NCBI GenBank assembly: GCA_022402565.1
Contig: JAKRSC010000001.1
Span: 1 to 64,000, forward strand
DNA from: Hydrotalea sp.
Lineage (GTDB): Bacteria > Bacteroidota > Bacteroidia > Chitinophagales > Chitinophagaceae
Direction of reading: 5' to 3'
Length of the DNA stretch: 64,000 nt
Notes under the pieces: generated by a model
Database searches by the model: none
What the model saw: the letters and a program-made list of their open reading frames with translations, nothing else
Told to the model about the DNA's origin: nothing
Made by a program: the position numbers and the translations under genes
Part shown: positions 8,882-16,448 of the stretch, piece after piece
Layout of the letters: the number at the start of each line of letters is the position of its first letter
Position numbering within the stretch: position 1 is the first letter of the stretch

Positions 8882-9824
8882 GGTAAATTTTTTCAGCTGT
8901 TTCTTTATTCCGTTTTCCACCCTCCAACATCAAATCGGCATACACTAAGAGTGGCGGTACCGTCTTGCCTTCATTGATTTTCCAAAACATTTCTAATACT
9001 TCTACCTCTCCATTTTTATCAGGCATCAATTTGTAGTTTTTAATCAAATCCATTCGATTTTCTTTGGTGTAGATTAAAAACTTTTCCGGACGTAAATGAT
9101 TGGTGAGTAGGTCTGCTGCAGGTTCTCCACCCCAAGCCGTTTTATTTTTGTCAAATACTATGGTTTCCCAATTCTCTTTTAATGCATATTTTTCTTTCAA
9201 TAGTTTTGGTCTTAATACCGTAGCATATTCTGCTATCCATCTATCCAGCAACTCTTTTCTGTTTTCCCACACATAGGTTTTATTGTTCAATGGAATGAGA
9301 TAACCGGTTTCTTTTAACCCATCTATTACCTGCGGAATATTTCCGAGTGCTACATGAGTCAAATCAGCTAATTCTCGTTGGGGTAGATGAATGGCCTCTT
9401 TGTGCTGCAACAGATAAAACAACACTTTTAAGCCTGTTTTGGTGAATGCTCTGTTGCCTTTGTTTTTTTCAATATCCAATGGCTTTTGTGTATCAACGAA
9501 TAAAAAGAGTCCATCATTTTTTAAAAAAATATTGCCATTGGCCTCCAGGTAGGGAATTTCCCTTTGGCGCAGTTCCTCTTTTATTTTTGGAAATAGACGA
9601 TTGGCTATCAATAAAAAAGGCTCATTGCTATGGAAATATTTTTCAATTTGCTGTATTTGATGCGTTCTTAATTCCTGCTTTATTTCTACCGTAAAGACAT
9701 AGTTAGCACCATTAAAGCCAAACTCTAAAATGCCATCCAAAGGTCCCTTTTCTTTGAAAATAGCTTGAATACCAGTGGTTTGCTTTAGTGCTTCAAGGGC
9801 TTTATGTATAATTTCTTGTTCCAT
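8856..9824 (-). CDS. AbiEi-like type IV antitoxin / wHTH regulator
   Basis: A 322-aa protein. Residues 1-115 look like a restriction-endonuclease-like or AbiEi N-terminal domain (FTVEIKQELRTHQI, then FLLIANRLFPKI and LEANGNIFLK). Residues of about 128-185 form a winged helix (TKTGLKVLFYLLQHKEAIHL, then LADLTHVALGNIPQVIDGL), which suits sequence-specific DNA binding. The C-terminal half matches the antitoxin domain that pairs with nucleotidyltransferase toxins. AbiEi proteins repress their own promoter by binding inverted repeats; a very regular set of half-sites lies 14-66 bp upstream (9838-9890). It is the first gene after that promoter and overlaps the downstream NTase gene. Confidence 0.8.
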   Translation of the reverse strand: MEQEIIHKALEALKQTTGIQAIFKEKGPLDGILEFGFNGANYVFTVEIKQELRTHQIQQIEKYFHSNEPFLLIANRLFPKIKEELRQREIPYLEANGNIFLKNDGLFLFVDTQKPLDIEKNKGNRAFTKTGLKVLFYLLQHKEAIHLPQRELADLTHVALGNIPQVIDGLKETGYLIPLNNKTYVWENRKELLDRWIAEYATVLRPKLLKEKYALKENWETIVFDKNKTAWGGEPAADLLTNHLRPEKFLIYTKENRMDLIKNYKLMPDKNGEVEVLEMFWKINEGKTVPPLLVYADLMLEGGKRNKETAEKIYHEYIQTNL

Positions 9825-9837
9825 TCTCTTTTAAATC

Positions 9838-9890
9838 TGTTCACAAATATACGATGTTCACGTTACGTGAACAAGAAAAATACGTGAACA
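9838..9890 (-). promoter_or_regulatory. Promoter with symmetrical four-half-site operator upstream of AbiEi-like gene
   Basis: On the plus strand the half-sites are TGTTCACAA (9838-9846), TGTTCACGT (9855-9863), ACGTGAACA (9865-9873) and ACGTGAACA (9882-9890). The inner pair is a perfect 19-bp palindrome with a 1-bp centre at 9864, and each outer site lies exactly 17 bp further out, so the whole array is symmetric. Read on the minus strand, a Bacteroidota -7 element TATATTTG (9851-9844) follows a TTG (-33-like) after 20 bp, and the inner palindrome fills that spacer. A bound dimer would occlude the promoter. The ATG of the AbiEi-like gene lies at 9824. The likeliest ligand is the AbiEi-like wHTH protein. 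Confidence 0.8.
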
Positions 9891-9892
9891 AT

Positions 9893-10153
9893 TTATTCAT
9901 AAGCATAATTTCCATCGGGTTTTTTAAATGCTTTGGCCACATTATCGGCATCGGTAGGCCTTCCAGTAGCCATTAACCAATCATAAGTAGCGTGGATAAG
10001 CGTATAGGTGCCTCTTCCTCCTTTAAAAGGAGTACCATAATTGGTGGTAAAACCATTCCAGTTGAGTAAACCTGCCAATTCTTTTACATGCATGGTAGTT
10101 CCGGTACTTACCAAAAACTCGGCTAATCTTCTGATGTATTCTCTCTTATCCAT
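9893..10153 (-). CDS. Small unknown protein of the BREX operon
   Basis: An 86-aa protein beginning MDKREYIRRLAEFL. The first half could be a small helix-turn-helix (KELAGLLNWNGFTTNYG), and the second half (TYTLIHATYDWLMATGRP) is helical and aromatic. I do not recognise a named family. It starts 10 bp after the methyltransferase stop and ends just before the internal operator, so it is the last gene of the front half of the operon. It could be a DNA-binding partner of the methyltransferase or of the helicase, but that is only a guess from position. Confidence 0.65.
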   Translation of the reverse strand: MDKREYIRRLAEFLVSTGTTMHVKELAGLLNWNGFTTNYGTPFKGGRGTYTLIHATYDWLMATGRPTDADNVAKAFKKPDGNYAYE

Positions 10154-10163
10154 AACTACTTGT

Positions 10164-12749
10164 TTACACTCTCGAACTGGCTATATCATAAAACTGCAAC
10201 AGCACTTCATCTTCCATCAGCAGGTTGTTGGGAATGCGGTCGCCAATTTGTACGATGGTTTTAAAATCTTTGTCTTGATAGCATTGTTTAAAACCGGCAC
10301 GCAGGGCTTCTACACGGGCTTCTTTGATTTTGCCTTTCGGTTTGTAGGCTTCGGTTTTGTAGGTTTCAAATTGCTTGAGCAGGCGTTTGGTGCGCAGCTT
10401 CTCCAAATCCGCTTCGTTTTCCGGGTCGGGTAGGTACCATTGGCCTTTGTCGTTTTTCAAAAAATTTTCTTCCAGTATGGTACGCATTTCGGGCAGTGTA
10501 TCACCTTTACGCATATTGCCGGCCACTTCTTTCATCCATAATGGGTGCAGGTCTTGCTCGGTTTTGGGCTCCTTTTCTAAAAGGTTACGCAGCCAATAAA
10601 TGGCATCTTGCTCATTGGCTACAAAAATGCTAAGCTGGGTAAAATTGGGCACTTCGGCTTTTTTGCGATCGTACTCCTGTACCTGCTCGTTGGTGAAGAA
10701 CATACCATCCCGCTCAATAAAACGCTCACGCAAACCTTGTTGAAACTTCCCGGCATCAATAGGCACCGGCAGACCCCGCTGTACATAAAAGGCAATCAAA
10801 CGGTCGAACAAAATTTTTGGGCTACGCTCGATGATGGCGGTGGTCGAATTGCCGGAAACCAAGTGAATGGGCAAATGCTCCAAATGTTCGGCTATAAATT
10901 CCCAAACGCCAACATCGGAGTGTTTGAGCTGATTGAATTTTTGATCGAATTGGGTGGATGGTTTGTAACAGGATATGACTAAATCCTGATTAACAGCAGT
11001 TGGAGTTGTAACCGCTTTAAAACTTCCTTTCTTTTTATCCAAGGAAGAAACATTAGCTATTACAAAACCTGAGTTTTGTATTGAAGTATTAATTGAATTC
11101 CAAACTTCTGCTTTAGTGTTTGAAAACACCACAGTCATCCAACCTCCAGGTTTTAAAATCCTATTGTATTCTTTAAAACATCTGAATATTAAATTCTTGT
11201 AGTCGTTAAGATTTTTGTTTTGTGCTGTATTCTGAATTGCTTCAACTACATTCTCAGTTTTTACCCTTAACCAGGCTTCCCAAAACACCGCCAATTCAGA
11301 GTAATTTAAATTGGCACCAAAAGGTGGGTCAGTAAAAATATAATCTATGGATTCGCTTGACAAATTTGACAAATTTGTCGTAGAACCCGTATTTCCTGAA
11401 TAATCCCCGTATCCCCTTATTGTGTCAAGTTTTTTTGATTGGTCTAAAGCGGATTCGATCTGATTAATAATGTTTAGCTCTTTAACTAAAGAAGGAATAT
11501 ATAGAGTGCCTGATAATGGACCACCCCCAGCACCCCAAGTGCCAGACATGTAGGTGTATCTATATAGTTTTGTAATTTGATATGCTACTTTGGTAATTAA
11601 AATATTTTGTTTTAAATCGGTTAAAAGACTCTTAATTTTTGCAAGTGCAATCAAATTTCTCTTTGTATAAAAATCGTGTATGTGGGTTATCCCCGATGAG
11701 TCATTTCGCCTTGTTTCTCCTCCTTCTGGCATTCTTTCAGAGGGAGTCCATTCGACTAGTATATATTCTTCAATTTTCTTTAAAGTCTCGAAATCTTCAT
11801 TATCCGGTTTTTTTTCATATCTCTTTGTGCCAACCTTGTAATTTATTAACACAGGGATTTGTTTCGCAATTCTTCTTGGTTGGCCTATAATGTTATCATA
11901 GAAAGAAGTGAAAGACCTATCAAGTTTATTCTTCTTACATCTATTTCCACAGCCACTACATAATACTTCATCATTGACTTTGCCATTTGGTATATCGACT
12001 GCATCATGCCAAAATACTATTTCATTATTACAATTTTTACACTGGAAAACATCAGACCATAACACATAATTTATGGTTCCTTTGATGGTACCACTATGAT
12101 TAGTTTGATACATCCATTTGATTTCCGCTTTTACTTTCTCTAAAATTTCAATAGAATTCTGAACAAATTTCAATCTGTCGTTTGGTGTATTATAGTTGTA
12201 TGAAATAAAGGTTGCTATAGGTGATAAATCTGAAAGTATAATTTTTCTATTTCCCCGAAATAAATTTAAACCACCGCTTTTGAAATTATTACTTTGGGCT
12301 GACAAACCTGTCATTCCTGTTCCACCAAATCCGTCTAATACTACATCCCCATCTTGAGTGTAGTGTTTGATATAGTTTGAGATTGCTTTATGGGGTATTT
12401 TAGTAGGATATGGGTGGTACTTATAAAAAGGGTCATATTTCCCCTCACTCACATCAGCCGCATAAGGCTCTGTCACTTCAAAATCCGCTTTCCGCAAACC
12501 TTGTTTTTCCAGTTCTTTTTTTTCCTCTTCCCATTCGGCAATAAAATCATTGAGCCAGGGGTTTGGGCAGGCGGTGTAGTAGGGCGGGTCGCTCAGATTC
12601 AATATATCTTCGTCTTCACCTATGGGGAAGCCTTCCATCTTTTTGAGTTCAGGCAGTTTTTTGCGCAGCTCTTCGCGGAAGTAGGTTCTGCGTTCTTCTT
12701 CGGAGTTGAAGGTTTTGCCTAAAACGGTGATTTTATTTTCGTTGCTCAT
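10164..12749 (-). CDS. pglXI: BREX-3 PglXI-type DNA methyltransferase, mosaic composition
   Basis: An 861-aa SAM-dependent DNA methyltransferase. The SAM motif VVLDGFGGTGMTG is near residue 135. A zinc-ribbon-like insert (CKNC near 236, CSGCGNRC near 263) sits in the target-recognition part. The catalytic motif FTDPPFGAN lies near 473, followed by the SNTKAEVW region. An extra LSDPPYYTACPNP segment near 52 is common to this protein family. The reaction is probably N6-adenine methylation that marks self DNA for BREX. The start lies 1 bp after the stop of the RecD-like gene. Hand counts give about 50-55% G+C in lines from both ends (12541-12749 and 10741-10860) but about 22-28% in the middle (11041-12180), suggesting that the catalytic/recognition core was exchanged. 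Confidence 0.88.
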   Translation of the reverse strand: MSNENKITVLGKTFNSEEERRTYFREELRKKLPELKKMEGFPIGEDEDILNLSDPPYYTACPNPWLNDFIAEWEEEKKELEKQGLRKADFEVTEPYAADVSEGKYDPFYKYHPYPTKIPHKAISNYIKHYTQDGDVVLDGFGGTGMTGLSAQSNNFKSGGLNLFRGNRKIILSDLSPIATFISYNYNTPNDRLKFVQNSIEILEKVKAEIKWMYQTNHSGTIKGTINYVLWSDVFQCKNCNNEIVFWHDAVDIPNGKVNDEVLCSGCGNRCKKNKLDRSFTSFYDNIIGQPRRIAKQIPVLINYKVGTKRYEKKPDNEDFETLKKIEEYILVEWTPSERMPEGGETRRNDSSGITHIHDFYTKRNLIALAKIKSLLTDLKQNILITKVAYQITKLYRYTYMSGTWGAGGGPLSGTLYIPSLVKELNIINQIESALDQSKKLDTIRGYGDYSGNTGSTTNLSNLSSESIDYIFTDPPFGANLNYSELAVFWEAWLRVKTENVVEAIQNTAQNKNLNDYKNLIFRCFKEYNRILKPGGWMTVVFSNTKAEVWNSINTSIQNSGFVIANVSSLDKKKGSFKAVTTPTAVNQDLVISCYKPSTQFDQKFNQLKHSDVGVWEFIAEHLEHLPIHLVSGNSTTAIIERSPKILFDRLIAFYVQRGLPVPIDAGKFQQGLRERFIERDGMFFTNEQVQEYDRKKAEVPNFTQLSIFVANEQDAIYWLRNLLEKEPKTEQDLHPLWMKEVAGNMRKGDTLPEMRTILEENFLKNDKGQWYLPDPENEADLEKLRTKRLLKQFETYKTEAYKPKGKIKEARVEALRAGFKQCYQDKDFKTIVQIGDRIPNNLLMEDEVLLQFYDIASSRV

Positions 12750-12750
12750 A

Positions 12751-15700
12751 TCAGCTTAATTCTTTAATGATGTTATCAATGTCGTGGCTCAGTGTGCCGC
12801 TTTCGTAGGTGGTCAGTAACTTCCCGGGAAAGTGCTTGTTGTACCATTGCTTTTTCTTTTCCCAATGGGTTTTGTAATTGGGCAGGTCTAATCTGCCTAC
12901 ATGCTCCAGGTAATATTCCTCTCCTTGCAGCATTACGGTAAAATCGGGCAGGTAAAAAGAGCCATCGTTGGCAAACAGCGGTTTTTCATACCAAAAAGGC
13001 ACTTGACGTTCACTGAGCATATTGGCAATAATCACTTCTGATTTGGAACGTACCATATACTCCGATAGGGTTTGGTGAATTTTGCCTTCCTCATACCATT
13101 CGTTCATCACTAACCATTCCTTAGGCAGCGGCTTAAAATCAAACAGCGAAGCATTGATTTTAGAAAGCTTGTTGGCTTCAGGCCTTGTAAGTTGCAAAAA
13201 AGCAGAAATATCCTGCTCTGCAAAAACGGTCAATTTTGTTTTAGCTCTGGTAACAGCGGTATATATTAACTCCTTGGATAGTAATGACTTTTTATTTTTG
13301 GGTAATACCAAAAAGACATGGTCAAACTCGCTACCTTGCGATTTATGCACTGAGATGGCATAAGCCAATTCCAGGTTGTCAATGGGTTTTTCCTGTGGCA
13401 AATTTTTGGTGTATCCTTTGGCTGTTTTGTAAGTACCCAAGTCTTTACCCATGGGTATATGGGCATTTCGCCCTTCAAGATTCAGTACAAAACGCTGCGG
13501 TCTGAAGGATGGTGCCATGTGTTTTTGGTTGTACCATCGACCCTCATTTTCATCGTAAAACTTCTTACTGTCAAAACCATGTGGACGAGTAAAGCCCAAC
13601 TCGCCATTGTAAATATTGATATGCACGTTACCTTCACTTGGAATCCAGGCAAAAATGGGATTGGATTTGGTACGATTTCTATATTGAATCACCTTGTCAA
13701 AAATCGAAATACCATCTACAAACTGCTGGTGTTCAAAGCGTGTTTTGTTGAATTTGCTTTGAAAAAAGGTGTTGAGTGCATCGGTACCAAACAACTCGGA
13801 ACGATAAGGTGAAATCACCTGAAATTTATTGGCTCGCTTACCGGATGATTGTTTTTCGTCTTCAAAAGCTTTTCCCAATAGTTCCCAATAGCGGTCTTCA
13901 TTGTAGGCTATTCCATATTCTTCTTCCAGATTTTTAACCAGTGTATTGAACATTAAATCGTTTAGCTCTTTTTCTGTATCCCAGAAATGCACTTCAATGT
14001 CTTTCAGGTCATTGGTAAAATCCAGTTCCTGGATGCGTTTAAGCAAATCAGTTTGCTGGGCTTTTTTGGTGCCTGTTTCCTTCAGGTCTTCGTCTGCGGC
14101 TTTGCTCTGAATAAAAACAGAAGCCAAGTCAAGAATTCCTGTCCCTTTGCCTTCCAATTTGTTTTCACGCTGACGCAGATTTTCTTTCAGTTCGCCCTTG
14201 TTTTCTTCTGGTAGCCATGCTATCAGGTCGGCAAAAACTTTGGCATAGCCAATGGGTGGCAATTGGTTGGGGTCACCTACAAAAATGATACGCTGCACGG
14301 TATTCCAATTGATGGCACGAAAAAGAGTTGCCATCAATGATTGGTCAATCATGGAAGATTCATCAATGATGAAGATGCGCACATTTTCTTCTTGCCTACC
14401 ACCTTCACGCTTAAAGGTGAAATTGTCGTTCATCCATCCACGCTCTGCCAGAAACGAATGTATGGTTTTGGCTTCTTTGCCTGATCGTTCCCGTAAGCGG
14501 TCGGCTGCTTTGCCAGTGGGTGCAAGTAATAAAAATGAAGTGCCAGCACCATGGGCTTTTTCAATACCACTGATAATGGATTTTACCACAGTGGTCTTGC
14601 CTGTTCCGGCACCACCGGAAATTACGGATAAGCCTTTGTCGAAGATAGATGCACATACCGCAGCCTGAGCAGCCACCGCTTCTTTGTATTCCGTTGGATT
14701 TAACTCGGCAATTTTTGAAGTGCCATCGTATAAAAAGTTCTCCCAATTCTGCTGAGTTACCGGGCTTGTAAAATTTGATATTTGTCTGTTCGCCAACAAT
14801 CTGACCTTTTCTTCAATCAGACGTTCGTCATCAAATATTTCACGCAGGTACAAGTAGAGATTTTCGTCACTGTCTTTTCGTAAAACCAATGATTCCTTCA
14901 GCGTTTCGGCATAGGATTCAAAATTTTTCATTTTGAATTCAAACTGTCGCCAATCGCTCAGATAAGAAACGTATTTGTTTACCCCGTTCAATATGATTTC
15001 AGCAGCAGAGAATGTATGCGGAGCGATGGTCTTCAGTTTGTTTACACACAAAGCCCTGAATCGAATATTGCTTCCCTTGGTGGTTAATGCAGCTAAACCC
15101 AAATCGGGTGAAGGCATGATGCCATGGTCAATTTTCGCAAAGGTGATTTGGTCGTCCGGTCCGTTTCCCACATATTTTTCGCAAAGCAGATAGGGATTTT
15201 CACAAAGCTGGAGAATGCTAACATTCAGTCCATTTTGCTGTCGGTCTTCAGCTAATATCTGAGAGATTTGCCTTAGGCGATCTGATTCTTCAATTTCGAA
15301 TCGCGGTAAAATTTCAAGCAAGAACTTGAGTTCAGCATCATCTTTGGTGGCAAATTCATCGCGTACATTTCCAATCCGAATGGCATCTACTTCGAGTCCG
15401 GAAATGTCTTTGCCATCTTTCAAAAAGTCTTTGATACGGGCAAATGCCTCTTCTTCATTTCCTTTGGCTGTTTGAGTTTTGAAGTAGGTACTTACTTCAG
15501 GTAAATCCAAATAATTCAATACTTGAGGGAGTCCGGGATATCTCCCACGGTTTTTCCAAAGTTCGGCCACCAATTCATGCAACCATTTTCTACGTGCATC
15601 CCAGTCTTCAGACGTGTCTTGCAATTCATTTTGGAGTACATCAATAATTTCCAAAGCACGCTCTACAATTTCCAGTGCATCATCATCAGAAATGTGACGC

Positions 15701-16443
15701 ATGGCATATTTGAAATTTCTGGAGTTCTCCGGGTAAAAAGCAATTTTCTCTAAAATTTCAGGTTGGTCTTTGTATTTATGATATGGAATGCGAAAGCCTT
15801 GCTCAGGATAGTGAGAAGTGATGGGTATTTGCCAAACGAATGCACCTGCATATCTTTTACGCTCTTCGGGAGTGGCTTGCAGGTATTCCATGTATTCATG
15901 AATTTGTTTCACCCTGCCAAAACCAACAATTACATACTTCCGGTCATCTTCGTTGGATAATGGGTTGCTGTAATTGCTGTAATAGAAAATCAATGAAGCA
16001 TCTTCCTTTACTTCATTCATAAATGCTTTTACATTTGCAATGCGATTGTCGTAGTTGAAAGTGCCATCTTCATTTTTATCATCCTCAAAATACATTTCCT
16101 CATACGGCCAAAGGCTTACAGTATTGGGTGGCATTTCCCATTGCCTGATTTCTTTATTTTTATACCAAGCAGGTGAGTTTACTTGAGCTACAGTAGTATC
16201 CTTGCCAAAAGCATTGTTGCTAAAACAGCAAGGTGGCACATAATCATCCTTGATTTTACTACAAGAGCAACCTGCAAACCTTTCAGCTTCTACTTTTTGT
16301 AAATGCTTTTTTTCGTACATCTCACCAGGATAGGAAAACTGACCTGTGCAATAGGTGTTGGCTTCCGGGTCTTCACAGATTTTTCCGTTCCAACCATCGG
16401 CATGCCATGTCAATCTAGCTGATATGTGCTTTGGTTTATTCAT
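12751..16443 (-). CDS. RecD-like SF1 helicase with Cys-rich N-terminus and C-terminal nuclease-like domain
   Basis: A 1230-aa protein. N-terminal residues 1-100 contain HADGWNGKICEDPE and several CxC/CC pairs, a possible metal site. About 100-590 is an all-helical region without a family I know. The RecD-type ATPase follows: Walker A SGGAGTGKTT near 614, FIIDESSMID near 692, GDPNQLPPIG near 722, and a UvrD_C_2 segment VHKSQGSEFDHVFLVL near 1034 with YTAVTRAKTKL. The last 100 residues (RSKSEVIIANML, LPDFTV, YYLEHVGRLD) resemble a PD-(D/E)XK-like domain seen at the end of some RecD-like proteins. It begins 5 bp after brxC and stops 1 bp before the methyltransferase, so it is fully operonic. It is not one of the six canonical BREX-3 genes and may be a DNA-degrading accessory. 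Confidence 0.88.
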   Translation of the reverse strand: MNKPKHISARLTWHADGWNGKICEDPEANTYCTGQFSYPGEMYEKKHLQKVEAERFAGCSCSKIKDDYVPPCCFSNNAFGKDTTVAQVNSPAWYKNKEIRQWEMPPNTVSLWPYEEMYFEDDKNEDGTFNYDNRIANVKAFMNEVKEDASLIFYYSNYSNPLSNEDDRKYVIVGFGRVKQIHEYMEYLQATPEERKRYAGAFVWQIPITSHYPEQGFRIPYHKYKDQPEILEKIAFYPENSRNFKYAMRHISDDDALEIVERALEIIDVLQNELQDTSEDWDARRKWLHELVAELWKNRGRYPGLPQVLNYLDLPEVSTYFKTQTAKGNEEEAFARIKDFLKDGKDISGLEVDAIRIGNVRDEFATKDDAELKFLLEILPRFEIEESDRLRQISQILAEDRQQNGLNVSILQLCENPYLLCEKYVGNGPDDQITFAKIDHGIMPSPDLGLAALTTKGSNIRFRALCVNKLKTIAPHTFSAAEIILNGVNKYVSYLSDWRQFEFKMKNFESYAETLKESLVLRKDSDENLYLYLREIFDDERLIEEKVRLLANRQISNFTSPVTQQNWENFLYDGTSKIAELNPTEYKEAVAAQAAVCASIFDKGLSVISGGAGTGKTTVVKSIISGIEKAHGAGTSFLLLAPTGKAADRLRERSGKEAKTIHSFLAERGWMNDNFTFKREGGRQEENVRIFIIDESSMIDQSLMATLFRAINWNTVQRIIFVGDPNQLPPIGYAKVFADLIAWLPEENKGELKENLRQRENKLEGKGTGILDLASVFIQSKAADEDLKETGTKKAQQTDLLKRIQELDFTNDLKDIEVHFWDTEKELNDLMFNTLVKNLEEEYGIAYNEDRYWELLGKAFEDEKQSSGKRANKFQVISPYRSELFGTDALNTFFQSKFNKTRFEHQQFVDGISIFDKVIQYRNRTKSNPIFAWIPSEGNVHINIYNGELGFTRPHGFDSKKFYDENEGRWYNQKHMAPSFRPQRFVLNLEGRNAHIPMGKDLGTYKTAKGYTKNLPQEKPIDNLELAYAISVHKSQGSEFDHVFLVLPKNKKSLLSKELIYTAVTRAKTKLTVFAEQDISAFLQLTRPEANKLSKINASLFDFKPLPKEWLVMNEWYEEGKIHQTLSEYMVRSKSEVIIANMLSERQVPFWYEKPLFANDGSFYLPDFTVMLQGEEYYLEHVGRLDLPNYKTHWEKKKQWYNKHFPGKLLTTYESGTLSHDIDNIIKELS

Positions 16444-16448
16444 TCGAA

